Below are positions 24,559 through 31,723 of a DNA stretch of 38,136 nucleotides, in pieces (the first letter of the stretch is position 1; every line of letters begins with the position of its first letter). Below the pieces are notes generated by a model. The model was not told where the DNA came from. It saw only the letters and a list, made by a program, of their open reading frames with translations, and did not search any database. Position numbers and translations under genes: made by a program. The DNA is from Phycisphaerae bacterium (lineage in GTDB: Bacteria > Planctomycetota > Phycisphaerae > JAAYCJ01), in contig JAAYCJ010000278.1 in assembly GCA_012729815.1 (NCBI GenBank), positions 1 through 38,136 on the forward strand. The letters are read 5' to 3'.

Positions 24559-24597
24559 AATCATTCCAGTTGACATTAAAGGGCGAATGATTATTAT
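24559..24597 (+). promoter_or_regulatory. hicBA promoter flanked by an inverted repeat
   Basis: TTGACA (24570-24575), a 16-base spacer and TATTAT (24592-24597) form a strong sigma70 promoter. A perfect eight-base inverted repeat, AATCATTC (24559-24566) and GAATGATT (24585-24592), brackets the -35 and touches the -10. This suits an operator for autoregulation, although the HicB here is short and lacks an obvious DNA-binding extension. Confidence 0.6.
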
Positions 24598-24645
24598 TGA
24601 ATGAGGACCGGCACAATATCAGGTGAGCGGTGGGAGTGAGATAGC

Positions 24646-24852
24646 ATGAGGAAATTCAGCGTTATCGTGGAAAAGGATGAAGACGGCTACTTCGTCGCCA
24701 CCGTCCCCGCGTTGCGCGGCTGTCATACCCAGGCCAAGTCGCTCGATGTCTTGATGAAGCGGGTAAAGGAAGCCATCGAGTTGTGCCTTGAGGTCGAGCA
24801 GCCCGCTGCGAACGAGTTCATCGGCGTTCAGTGGGTGGCGGTGGAGAATTGA
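24646..24852 (+). CDS. hicB: HicB-type antitoxin
   Basis: A 68-residue protein with the HicB partial RNase H-like fold: FSVIVEKDEDGYFVATVPALRGCHTQAKSLDVLMKRVKEAIELCLE. HicB antitoxins bind and neutralise the HicA mRNA interferase. The C-terminal helix-turn-helix or ribbon-helix-helix found in many HicB proteins is absent; only about 20 residues follow the core. GGGAG lies before the ATG. The stop codon overlaps the HicA start, and the order antitoxin-toxin is opposite to the E. coli hicAB order but common elsewhere. Confidence 0.85.
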   Translation: MRKFSVIVEKDEDGYFVATVPALRGCHTQAKSLDVLMKRVKEAIELCLEVEQPAANEFIGVQWVAVEN

Positions 24853-25073
24853 GCAGCTTGCCGGCCGTTACGGGCATTCAACTCATTCGGGCGCTTCGCC
24901 GGCTCGGCTTCGACGTCGTCCGGGTGAGGGGCAGCCATCATTTCTTGAAACACGCCGATGGTCGCTGTACGGTCGTTCCGGTACATCGCGGAGAGACGAT
25001 CGGCCGAGGGTTATTCGCTCAGATCCTGAAAGACTGCGATTTGACTCGGGAAGAGCTTATCGAGAAGCTATGA
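24849..25073 (+). CDS. hicA: HicA-type mRNA interferase toxin
   Basis: A 74-residue HicA with a double-stranded-RNA-binding-like fold: LPAVTGIQLIRALRRLGFDVVRVRGSHHFLKH. The G-S-H-H motif carries the catalytic His. It continues with VVPVHRGETIGRGLFAQILKDCDLTREELIEKL, the complete C-terminal family pattern, so the toxin looks intact. TTG 24849 is chosen as start because it overlaps the hicB stop (TTGA) and gives the family length; GTG 24831 would lie inside hicB. HicA cleaves mRNA independently of ribosomes. It ends only 8 bases from the end of the degenerate hicA copy on the other strand. Confidence 0.85.
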   Translation: MSSLPAVTGIQLIRALRRLGFDVVRVRGSHHFLKHADGRCTVVPVHRGETIGRGLFAQILKDCDLTREELIEKL

Positions 25074-25081
25074 AGCCGCGG

Positions 25082-25246
25082 TCACTCCTGGAGGAGCGTT
25101 CTGAACCACTTACTGCTGCGAACAAGATGCACCCTTTGCTTCACAGCAATACTCCTTTTCCCACGTTCTTGCCCCGAATACTGCCACCCTGCCTTTTGAA
25201 AGGCCTTGACCGCTGTCTTGCCCGAAATGTTCCCAAGAGGTCCCAC
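25082..25246 (-). pseudogene. hicA: degenerate HicA toxin remnant
   Basis: Downstream of the minus-strand hicB, a 54-codon frame from GTG 25246 reads GPLGNISGKTAVKAFQKAGW, a good HicA N-terminus (L-x-x-I-S-G-K-x-x-V-K-A-F-x-K-A-G-W). After QYSGQERG the expected G-S-H catalytic motif and the VPxHxE and GTLRxIIRxA blocks are missing; the frame continues with unrelated sequence and stops early. Other frames do not recover the motif. It is therefore most likely an inactivated toxin, leaving its antitoxin as an orphan. Confidence 0.6.
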
Positions 25247-25250
25247 GAAG

Positions 25251-25466
25251 CTACACCGCCACGACGATGGGTTGAGCGTCCGATGATCGCGACAGCTCGG
25301 CGGCTGCCTTCTGATCCTCGGCCCAGAGCCATGCGGTGATGGCTTCGCGAATGTTCTCCAGCGCCTCCTTTTCGTCCTTGCCCTGCGACACGCATCCCGG
25401 CAAGGCCGGACACTCGATAACGAACCAACCGTCTTCGGCCTGCTCCATCTTGACGTGAAAGATCAT
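25251..25466 (-). CDS. hicB: HicB-type antitoxin, second module
   Basis: A 71-residue HicB core: FHVKMEQAEDGWFVIECPALPGCVSQGKDEKEALENIREAITAWL, followed by a short tail. Start ATG 25466 is supported by GAGAGGG upstream and the family N-terminus; the longer frame from 25589 is rejected. A perfect TATAAT lies on the minus strand at 25500-25495, about 30 bases before the start, though its -35 is weak. It precedes the degenerate hicA on the same strand, and it differs clearly in sequence from the HicB at 24646, so this is not a recent duplication. Confidence 0.8.
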   Translation of the reverse strand: MIFHVKMEQAEDGWFVIECPALPGCVSQGKDEKEALENIREAITAWLWAEDQKAAAELSRSSDAQPIVVAV

Positions 25467-25657
25467 TGGCGACCCTCTCAAAAAGGCTATCTTTATTATA
25501 GCGGATTGCATCCGGCCTGCATAGCCGAAACACACCGTCTCTGTTGGCGCAAGTCCCCGATGTTGTTTGCACCTGGATGGCCACGTCAAACTGGCCCTGC
25601 AAGAAGGCCGGGGCCGTTGATCAATTCAGCTTCCGAGATGCTACTCAGCCTTGACGC

Positions 25658-25688
25658 CTTCTCCGCGTGCTCCGCGTGCTCCGTGCCG
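25658..25688. repeat. short dispersed CTCCGCGTG-type repeat
   Basis: The block repeats CTCCGCGTG as two partial units and ends CTCCGTGCCG. A shorter version lies at 18714-18735. Both are intergenic and close to the end of a transcription unit. It looks like a low-complexity dispersed motif. Confidence 0.4.
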
Positions 25689-25712
25689 CTCCGAAAGAGA
25701 CTGTCAGCGGCT

Positions 25713-26117
25713 CTACTCGATGGCCTTGGCTCCCGCCTCAGCCACCGCGTGGTCGTTCTCCACCACGCTGCCCGAGACGCCGATCGCCCCGATCACGGTG
25801 CCGTCCTTGTCCCTGATCGGCAGCCCGCCGGGAAACGTGATCAACCCGCCGTTGGAGTGCTCGATGTTGTACAGCGACCCGCCCGGCTGGGAGAGCTTGC
25901 CGATCTCGCCGGTCGGCATGTCGAAGAACCGGGCAGTTTTGGCCTTCTTGATCGCAATGTCGATGCTGCCCAGCCACGCCCCGTCCATCCGGATGAACGC
26001 CCTGAGGTTCGCCCCCGCGTCCACCACCGCGATGTTCATCTTCACGCCCATCCCCTCCGCCTTCGCCAACGCCGCCTTCACCACGTTCTGCGCCTGCCTG
26101 GTCGTAATGTCCGACAT
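25713..26117 (-). CDS. GlcG/HbpS-family haem-binding-like protein
   Basis: The 134-residue protein matches the GlcG/HbpS family: an N-terminal helix ([42 protein letters not shown]), then the [15 protein letters not shown] and [23 protein letters not shown] blocks, ending in a helix. HbpS-like members bind haem or act as cytosolic sensors; GlcG is of unknown role in glycolate loci. Start ATG 26117 is supported by GGAGG upstream; the frame from 26192 runs through a palindrome and is unlikely. It is a single gene between the second hicB and the SPFH gene. No signal peptide. Confidence 0.88.
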   Translation of the reverse strand: MSDITTRQAQNVVKAALAKAEGMGVKMNIAVVDAGANLRAFIRMDGAWLGSIDIAIKKAKTARFFDMPTGEIGKLSQPGGSLYNIEHSNGGLITFPGGLPIRDKDGTVIGAIGVSGSVVENDHAVAEAGAKAIE

Positions 26118-26161
26118 GGTCAGTGCCTCCAATGTCTGATGTTGACGGTTCCGAGTTGAAT

Positions 26162-26182
26162 GGTGCGTCAAGACGACGCACC
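26162..26182. repeat. palindrome between the SPFH and GlcG-like genes
   Basis: GGTGCGTC (26162-26169) and GACGCACC (26175-26182) form an eight-pair hairpin with a five-base loop, followed by CTACG. It lies just after the SPFH stop codon on the minus strand but has no T-tract, so it looks more like a REP-type palindrome than an intrinsic terminator. Confidence 0.6.
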
Positions 26183-26188
26183 CTACGC

Positions 26189-27082
26189 TCACGCCTTCGC
26201 TTCGTTTGATTTCGCTGCGTAGTCGGCGAAGGGGCGGACGAGGTTCATGAATTCCATCGGCACCACGAATTTGGTCGAGGGGCTGGCGCCGAGGGCCTTG
26301 AACGCATCGAGGTACTGGATGGCCATCGTCTTTTCATCGACCTTGCTGACCTGGTCGAAAATCTGTTTGATCGCCAGGGCCAACCCCTCGGCGTTGAGGA
26401 GCTGGGCCTGACGATAGCCTTCGGCCTGCAGAATGGCCGCCTGCTTTTCGCCCTCAGCCACCGTGATCCGGGCCTCGCGGGTGCCCAGGGCCTCGGTGAC
26501 CACCGCGCGGCGGTTCCGCTCGGCCGACATCTGCCGCGTCATCGCCTCCTGAATCTCGCGCGGCGGCAGAATCTCGCGAATCTCGACGCTGGTGACCTTC
26601 ACGCCCCACCGCTCGGTCACCTCGTCCATCTTCGTCCGCAATATCTGGTTGATCTGCTCGCGCTTGGCCAGCACCTCGTCCAGCGTGATATCACCCACCA
26701 CCGCCCGCAGCGTGGTCGTCGCGATTCCCTGCGAAGCGCCGGCAAAATTCGCCACCTCGACCACCGACTTGACCGAATCGGTCACCTTCCAATAGATCAG
26801 AAAGTCGATGCTGATCGACGCGTTGTCCTCGGTGATGCACGTCTGCCGCGGGATCTCGAGGAACTGCTCCCGCAAATCCACCCGCACCGGACGATCGACC
26901 ACCGGGATGATCCAGACCAGTCCGGGCCCGCGATAGCCGATGCACCGGCCCAGACGAAAGATCACCAGCCGCTCGTACTCAGCCACGATCTTGATCGCCA
27001 TCGCCAGCAGAATGATCAGGAAAATGACCACGAACGCCAGGATCAGCACCCAGTTGAACTCCAGTTCCTGCGCCAACAGCAT
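26189..27082 (-). CDS. SPFH/Band 7 (stomatin-like) membrane protein
   Basis: A 297-residue stomatin/QmcA-type protein: one N-terminal membrane helix (about 11-32, [20 protein letters not shown]), then the SPFH domain beginning [15 protein letters not shown] and [12 protein letters not shown], with [13 protein letters not shown], and a coiled-coil rich in Ala and Glu (about 185-235, [36 protein letters not shown]). SPFH proteins oligomerise into membrane rings or microdomains. It is encoded 61 bases downstream of nfeD on the same strand, the well-known NfeD-SPFH pairing, in which NfeD-type protease cleaves or anchors the stomatin partner. AAGGAG precedes the ATG. Confidence 0.95.
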   Translation of the reverse strand: MLLAQELEFNWVLILAFVVIFLIILLAMAIKIVAEYERLVIFRLGRCIGYRGPGLVWIIPVVDRPVRVDLREQFLEIPRQTCITEDNASISIDFLIYWKVTDSVKSVVEVANFAGASQGIATTTLRAVVGDITLDEVLAKREQINQILRTKMDEVTERWGVKVTSVEIREILPPREIQEAMTRQMSAERNRRAVVTEALGTREARITVAEGEKQAAILQAEGYRQAQLLNAEGLALAIKQIFDQVSKVDEKTMAIQYLDAFKALGASPSTKFVVPMEFMNLVRPFADYAAKSNEAKA

Positions 27083-27143
27083 CGTCGGTCTCCTTCAAAA
27101 CGCCCGTCGTTGACGGTTTGCCAAACCACTCCGACCCAATGGG

Positions 27144-28508
27144 TCAGGCCTCGCGACGCGACCCCTGAGCCCGACGCACCTTCAGCTTCAACCCGTCCAC
27201 CGCCACCACCTCGACCGGCTCGCCCGCTTGCACCGGCCCATCCACACTCTGGGCCGTCCACTGCTCGCCCTCGACCAGCACCACGCCTCCCGGCGTCAGC
27301 GCCGACTGGGCCACCCCTTGCATGCCCGCCAACCGCTCGACGCCCATCACCACCCGCCGCCGCTGCGCCTTGATGACCAGAACCATCACCAGCAGGAAGA
27401 ATCCCGCCGTCATCACCGTAGTGACCAGGATCAGATCCCACGGCACCCGCCCGAACGGCGACTGGGCTGGGAACAGCATAAATGATCCCAGCACGAACGC
27501 TGCGATCCCCCCTACCGTCAGGATGCCGTTGGTCGTGGTCTTGAGTTCCGCGATAAACAGCACCACCGCCAGGATAATCAGCAGGATGCCCGCCAGGTTC
27601 GTCGGCAGAATGTACAATCCGTACATCCCCAAAATCAGGCACACCCCGCCGACCACGCCCGGGAAGATCATCCCCGGACTCGCCAGCTCGAAGTACAACC
27701 CCCACACCCCCAGCATCAGCAGGATGTACGCCACCTCCGGGTTGCTGATCGCGTGAAGGAACTCCTGCACCCACGTCGGCTCCAGACGCACAATCTCGGC
27801 CCCTTGCGTGCTCAGCCGCACGTTGCGACCGGAGACCTCCACCACCTTTCCGTCGATCTGCGTCAGCAGGTCGGTCAGGCTCGTCGCCATCAGGTCCACC
27901 ACGTTTTTGGCCGCCGCCACGCTCGCCGGAAGCGACTCGCCGCTGCGCACCGCCTCCTCGGCCCATTCGACATTGCGTCCGCGAAGCTCAGCCAGCGAAC
28001 GGGCGTAGGCAATCGCGTCATTGAGCAGCTTGGTGCCCATCGCTCCTTCCGGCGTCTGCCCGCCCACGCCCACCGGCGTCGCCGCCCCGATCCGCGTACC
28101 CGGCGCCATCGCCGCAACGTGCGAGGCGATCGTGACGAACGTGCCCGCCGAACCGGCGCCCGCGCCTTCCGGCCAGACGAACGTGACCACCGGCACCTCG
28201 CTGCCCAGGATCGCCTTGATGATCTCCTGCATCGAGGTCACCAGCCCGCCCGGCGTGTCCAACTCGATCACCACCGCTTGGTACTGCTCCGGATCGGCCC
28301 GCTCGATGCCCTCCGCCAGGTAATCAGCCACTGCCGGGTCGATCGTCCCGGTAACCCGCAGCACCAGCACCTTGCCCGCCAGCGTCAACGGTTCCGGCTG
28401 GGTTGAAGGCTGGGTCGCGGGCCCCTGGCCGACCGCGCAAACCGCCAGCGCGATAGCCATGAGGATCATCGTTATGCGGTCCACCCAGCCCGGGCCGTGC
28501 GTTCTCAT
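27144..28508 (-). CDS. nfeD: NfeD long form: ClpP-like serine protease, membrane helices, OB domain
   Basis: A 454-residue protein with an N-terminal signal or anchor (about 10-28, ending near VGQGPATQ), a ClpP-class protease domain (about 45-225), four to five membrane helices (about 245-395) and a C-terminal OB-fold (NfeD) domain (about 400-450). The catalytic dyad of the 1510-N type is readable: Ser120 in GAGSAGTFV and Lys160 in GTKLLNDA, 40 residues apart. In archaeal homologues this protease cuts the C-terminus of stomatin. It is first in the nfeD-SPFH operon and has a strong promoter at 28532-28560. Confidence 0.93.
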   Translation of the reverse strand: MRTHGPGWVDRITMILMAIALAVCAVGQGPATQPSTQPEPLTLAGKVLVLRVTGTIDPAVADYLAEGIERADPEQYQAVVIELDTPGGLVTSMQEIIKAILGSEVPVVTFVWPEGAGAGSAGTFVTIASHVAAMAPGTRIGAATPVGVGGQTPEGAMGTKLLNDAIAYARSLAELRGRNVEWAEEAVRSGESLPASVAAAKNVVDLMATSLTDLLTQIDGKVVEVSGRNVRLSTQGAEIVRLEPTWVQEFLHAISNPEVAYILLMLGVWGLYFELASPGMIFPGVVGGVCLILGMYGLYILPTNLAGILLIILAVVLFIAELKTTTNGILTVGGIAAFVLGSFMLFPAQSPFGRVPWDLILVTTVMTAGFFLLVMVLVIKAQRRRVVMGVERLAGMQGVAQSALTPGGVVLVEGEQWTAQSVDGPVQAGEPVEVVAVDGLKLKVRRAQGSRREA

Positions 28509-28531
28509 GCCTCACCCCTGATTTGAGGCCC

Positions 28532-28560
28532 ATTATCCGACCAGCCTTTGCATATGTCAA
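28532..28560 (-). promoter_or_regulatory. nfeD promoter
   Basis: On the minus strand TTGACA (28560-28555), a 17-base spacer and GATAAT (28537-28532) make a near-consensus sigma70 promoter, placing the transcript start about 20 bases before the nfeD ATG. This means nfeD does not depend on transcription through the upstream RNA element. Confidence 0.7.
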
Positions 28561-28589
28561 TCAACCGCCGACGGCACTTGACAAACCGT

Positions 28590-28731
28590 AAAAATAAAAA
28601 AATGCGACCGCGGGGTGATACAGTGCGGGGGGGACACTGTACCGGAAGAGGGGAGGAACTACCCACGGCCGCATTATTAGGCCAAATTCAATTCCGTTGC
28701 GTATTCGTTTGTCAACCGCTCAACCACTACA
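28590..28731 (-). ncRNA. putative stand-alone small RNA, about 140 nt
   Basis: The 3' end is a strong intrinsic terminator: AAUGCGGCCGUGG (28675-28663) pairs over all 13 positions, including two G-U pairs, with CCGCGGUCGCAUU (28613-28601), followed on the minus strand by a run of T's with one A (28602-28590). Inside lies a second hairpin, TACAGTG (28619-28625) with CACTGTA (28635-28641), around a seven-C loop. A consensus promoter precedes it, and the next gene has its own promoter, so the unit appears independent. There is no coding frame. An inverted repeat, TTGACAAAC (28578-28586) and GTTTGTCAA (28707-28715), brackets most of the unit. The class is unknown; a MITE-like element is the main alternative. 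Confidence 0.55.
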
Positions 28732-28737
28732 CACCGA

Positions 28738-28766
28738 ATTATACGGTTTCTTCCACAGCCCGTCAA
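28738..28766 (-). promoter_or_regulatory. promoter of the small RNA
   Basis: On the minus strand TTGACG (28766-28761), a 17-base spacer and a perfect TATAAT (28743-28738) are present. The predicted start, near 28731, is 78 bases after the end of the macro-domain gene, so this is a genuine intergenic promoter rather than an internal one. Confidence 0.7.
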
Positions 28767-28807
28767 CCCATCTTTTTCAGAAAAATCCCCGGAATTTCTG
28801 GTCCGCG

Positions 28808-29317
28808 TTACCGCTCATATTTATCATAGACACTTTCGAATTTCTCGTAGGCCTGCTGGTCAAAGAGCACAAAATACACATCCTTTAACGCCGTCTTGCC
28901 CTCCAGATGCTCCCGCACCACCCCCAGCATGATCTCCGCACAGCGGTCCAGCGGAAAACCCGCGATTCCCGTCCCGATCGCCGGAAATGCAATCGAATGC
29001 AAGCGGTGCTCTTCCGCGATCGCCAGGCACGCCCGCACCGTGCTTTCCAGCGCCTCAGCCGTCGTCCGGCCGCCCAGACGCATGCTTGCCGCATGAATGA
29101 TGTACCGCGCCGGCAGATCGCCCGCCCCCGTCAGCGCCGCCTCCCCCACCCGAACCGGCCCGTGGCGGCGGCATTCCTCCTGGATCCGTGGCCCGCCCCG
29201 GCGGGCGATCGCCCCCGCCAGCCCGCCGCCCAGGATAAGGTCGTTGTTGGCAGCATTGACGATGGCGTCTACGGCGTATGTCGTAATATCTCCTTGTTCA
29301 ATGTGGATGTCCGCCAT
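28808..29317 (-). CDS. macro-domain protein (ADP-ribose / O-acetyl-ADP-ribose hydrolase-like)
   Basis: A 169-residue single macro domain. The ADP-ribose-binding motifs are IVNAANNDLILGGGLAGAI (residues 19-37, with N21 and N24) and IGTGIAGFPLDRCAEIM near residue 115. The protein is of the YmdB/MacroD kind, which remove ADP-ribose from proteins or deacetylate O-acetyl-ADP-ribose. ATG 29317 is chosen because AAGGAA lies six bases upstream and the domain begins at once; the frame to 29356 adds unconserved residues. It is a single gene, divergent from the small hypothetical gene at 29407. Confidence 0.93.
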   Translation of the reverse strand: MADIHIEQGDITTYAVDAIVNAANNDLILGGGLAGAIARRGGPRIQEECRRHGPVRVGEAALTGAGDLPARYIIHAASMRLGGRTTAEALESTVRACLAIAEEHRLHSIAFPAIGTGIAGFPLDRCAEIMLGVVREHLEGKTALKDVYFVLFDQQAYEKFESVYDKYER

Positions 29318-29406
29318 AAAGTATTCCTTTACAATGAGATTCACCTTGATCGGCATCTTAAGCGGCTGCCTGCAATTGCCGATTCTTGAACTGTTCCGTA
29401 GTTTTT

Positions 29407-29643
29407 ATGAGCAAAAAAAGAACCAAACATCGGAACCAACCCAACATGCAAAACGCCGTCATGCCCCAATTGACCGAACTAGCCGAACTGGACCGACGCG
29501 ACCTCATCGACCGCCTCCTCCATTTCCCTGGCACGTTCAAATTCGATTTTACTCCCGAGTACGTCGAGGGCCTGTCCACGGACGAACTCCGGCACATTCT
29601 CATGGCGGCGTATCTGCATGCCTACCAGAAGGACCGGCGTTAA
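29407..29643 (+). CDS. small hypothetical protein, 78 aa
   Basis: The frame encodes a basic N-terminus (MSKKRTKHRNQ) followed by an amphipathic helical part (LTELAELDRRDLIDRLLHFP, then YVEGLSTDELRHILMAAYLHAYQ). Codon choice in the second half and the hydrophobic periodicity look like a real protein, but no family is recognised and the Shine-Dalgarno is poor. It is divergent from the macro-domain gene, 89 bases away. A role as a small regulatory or structural protein cannot be assigned. Confidence 0.5.
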   Translation: MSKKRTKHRNQPNMQNAVMPQLTELAELDRRDLIDRLLHFPGTFKFDFTPEYVEGLSTDELRHILMAAYLHAYQKDRR

Positions 29644-30310
29644 GCGGCAGCCGCCCGATCGATCGTAAGCCTTTTTCGGTCAAGGACTTATACTGGCCTG
29701 AGCCCCGCATCTTCCGGGATGCAGCGTTCCGCCGCCATGTCGTCCCCGGCAGACACCGTCATTCGAGACCTCCCTTTTGGGCCGACCGTGAAGCAGCCAA
29801 GTGCGAACGTCCGATAAAACCGCAGCGGCTGACCGACAGTGACCATTGTCCGCCCAACGGGATGGTAGTCTCGTTCATCACGCTCTCGTGGCCAAGTCAC
29901 TTCGGCTGCGACCAGAACGGGCGTTCTCCATCCGAATCCTCGCAGCCGACCACCCAAGCGCCGCACCCGCCATCCACCGCCCTTCGCTCCTTTCGCACCG
30001 ATCATGGCATGCGTCATTAGAACCTTGTCCTTGTCTCACTTCAATCCGCAGCCGGTCTGTCAAAGAGACAGCACGGCACACGTGGCTGGTACGTGAAACG
30101 CGATGGTGGGTGTGGCGCGATCTTCTGGACCACGATTCGCGTACGTGGACAAGGATTTGGAGACAAGGAAACACACCATGACGGTCGTATCATGATGATC
30201 CAGCCGCATCGCGCCCCGCTTTAGGCCTGAATCGCACTTGTTTGCCACCCTCGACACGCTTATAATCTTCCAAGGGTGTTTCGCGAAGGCTCTGCTTCTG
30301 GAAGATCACT
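29644..30310. other. 667-base region without a supported gene
   Basis: Frames of up to 109 codons exist on both strands (for example 29688-30017 minus), but they are basic, low-complexity and show no family motif. The region has small hairpins (for example CTGTC-AAAGA-GACAG near 30056) and ends with the Nudix gene promoter. It could be decayed coding DNA; no transposase or phage similarity was noticed. Confidence 0.45.
30238..30266 (+). promoter_or_regulatory. promoter of the Nudix-rhomboid-thrC unit
   Basis: TTGTTT (30238-30243), a 17-base spacer and a perfect TATAAT (30261-30266) lie 45 bases before the Nudix gene ATG. The -10 is consensus; the -35 matches in its first three positions. Confidence 0.6.
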
Positions 30311-30823
30311 ATGGATGAACTTCTGCTGAAGACAAGCAAATTCAAGATTGTCCGCCGGATGATCGAAGCTGGGGGCGACGAACCGGTCACCAAGGAGTTG
30401 ATGGTCCATCCGGGCGGCGCGGTCATCCTGCCCATCACCAACGACGGGCGCATTGTGATGGTCTACAACTACCGGTGGTCAGTGAATCGTGAGCTTCTGG
30501 AGCTACCAGCCGGCACGCTGGAACCGCTGGAAGAGCCGGAAGAGTGCGCCTGCCGCGAACTCGAGGAGGAGACCGGATATGCCGCTGGGACGTTGCGGCC
30601 GCTTTGCCGCTTTTACACCTCGCCGGGTGTGACCAACGAGCTGATGCACGGGTTTGTCGCGACCGACCTGACCCAGCACGAGCAACACCTTTCCAGTGAC
30701 GAGAAGATCAAGGTCGAGATCATGAGCTTTGAGCAGGTCGAACACGCCATGCGCACCGGCAGGATCATGGACGGCAAGACCCTTGCTCTGTTGCTCTACC
30801 ACCAGATGCTGGAGCGGTCATGA
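30311..30823 (+). CDS. Nudix hydrolase, ADP-ribose pyrophosphatase-like
   Basis: A 170-residue Nudix enzyme. The box is complete: G68-x5-E74-x7-R82-E83-L-x-E86-E87-x-G89, in GTLEPLEEPEECACRELEEETGY. The flanking ELPAGTLE before it and FYTSPGVTNELMHGFVA after it are typical of the ADP-ribose pyrophosphatase (NudF) group, which splits ADP-ribose into AMP and ribose 5-phosphate; the Pro about 15 residues after the box supports this. The stop overlaps the next start (ATGA), showing coupling with the rhomboid gene. It may clear ADP-ribose released by the macro-domain protein encoded about 1 kb away, although the two are not co-transcribed. Confidence 0.9.
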   Translation: MDELLLKTSKFKIVRRMIEAGGDEPVTKELMVHPGGAVILPITNDGRIVMVYNYRWSVNRELLELPAGTLEPLEEPEECACRELEEETGYAAGTLRPLCRFYTSPGVTNELMHGFVATDLTQHEQHLSSDEKIKVEIMSFEQVEHAMRTGRIMDGKTLALLLYHQMLERS

Positions 30824-31680
30824 GCTGGTACGATCGCGACTATTCCCGCGAGGAGCCCGGCCACTTCGGCGGCGGAGGCGGCGCGCTGAACTTCGCGTTT
30901 CCGCCGTTGACGCCGATCGTCAAGTACTTCCTGATGGCCAACGTCGGCCTGCTCATTCTGACCGCCCTGACCGGCGGCAACCGGAGCTGGATATACGACG
31001 CCTTCGCGTTGCGCGATTTCACCGGCGTCCGCCTTCTGGAGCTCTGGCGGCTGGTGACTTACCAGTTTCTCCACGGCGATCCGTGGCACCTGTTCGTCAA
31101 CATGATCGGGTTGTATTTTTTCGGGACTCAGTTGGAGCGGCTTTGGGGATCGAGGCAATTCGTCATATTCTACCTGGTCTGCGGCGTGGCCGGAGGCATC
31201 GCGTTCCTGATTCTCGGGCCGCTGATCGCCGGCGAGGACATGCTGGTCGGGGCCAGCGGGGCGATTCTCGGCCTGCTCGCGGCCTGCGCGATCCTGTTTC
31301 CGCGGATGATCGTCCTGTTCCTGTTTTTCCCCGTGCCCATCCGCTGGCTGGCGATCGGATTGGGCGTGCTGTACGTATTGAACATCATCTGGTCCGGCAG
31401 CCTCTCCGACGTCTGCCACCTGGGCGGCATGCTCACCGGAGTCGTTTTCATCGCGTTTCAGCCGTTCTGGCGGCAGTTTCGCACCGAAGCCCGGCGCGGC
31501 CAGTGGCAGCAGCGCGTGCAACAGGAGCAGACCGAGCAGGAAGAGGTGGATCGGATTCTCGACAAGGTTCATCGCGAGGGCATCGGCAGTCTTTCTCGCC
31601 ATGAGAAGAAGGTTCTGCGGCAGGCCACGGAACACCAGCGAAATCGTGACGAACGCATTCGCCGCGATTTGAGACGATAG
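30820..31680 (+). CDS. rhomboid-family intramembrane serine protease
   Basis: The 286-residue protein has six predicted membrane helices and the rhomboid catalytic dyad: Ser146 in VGASGAILG (the GxSG motif) and His200 in [10 protein letters not shown]. Asn94 in HLFVNMIGL is the usual oxyanion residue, and the L1 loop motif ends [11 protein letters not shown] glycine-rich cytosolic N-terminus precedes helix 1. After the membrane part is a soluble tail (about 220-286) ending [28 protein letters not shown], the short helical DUF6576-type domain often found on bacterial rhomboids. It is translationally coupled to the Nudix gene and lies 43 bases before thrC. Substrates are unknown. Confidence 0.95.
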   Translation: MSWYDRDYSREEPGHFGGGGGALNFAFPPLTPIVKYFLMANVGLLILTALTGGNRSWIYDAFALRDFTGVRLLELWRLVTYQFLHGDPWHLFVNMIGLYFFGTQLERLWGSRQFVIFYLVCGVAGGIAFLILGPLIAGEDMLVGASGAILGLLAACAILFPRMIVLFLFFPVPIRWLAIGLGVLYVLNIIWSGSLSDVCHLGGMLTGVVFIAFQPFWRQFRTEARRGQWQQRVQQEQTEQEEVDRILDKVHREGIGSLSRHEKKVLRQATEHQRNRDERIRRDLRR

Positions 31681-31723
31681 TGCACAGACGGCAGATCAGG
31701 TAGTACAGTTCAGGAGACGGACG

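Noticed and set aside
28578-28715. Insertion sequence or MITE defined by the TTGACAAAC/GTTTGTCAA inverted repeat
   Set aside because: Only nine bases match, there is no target-site duplication visible, and one copy is seen in the window; the sRNA interpretation with promoter and terminator explains more.
29688-30017. 109-codon minus-strand frame as a gene
   Set aside because: Basic and glycine-rich, with no Shine-Dalgarno, no family resemblance and no operon context.
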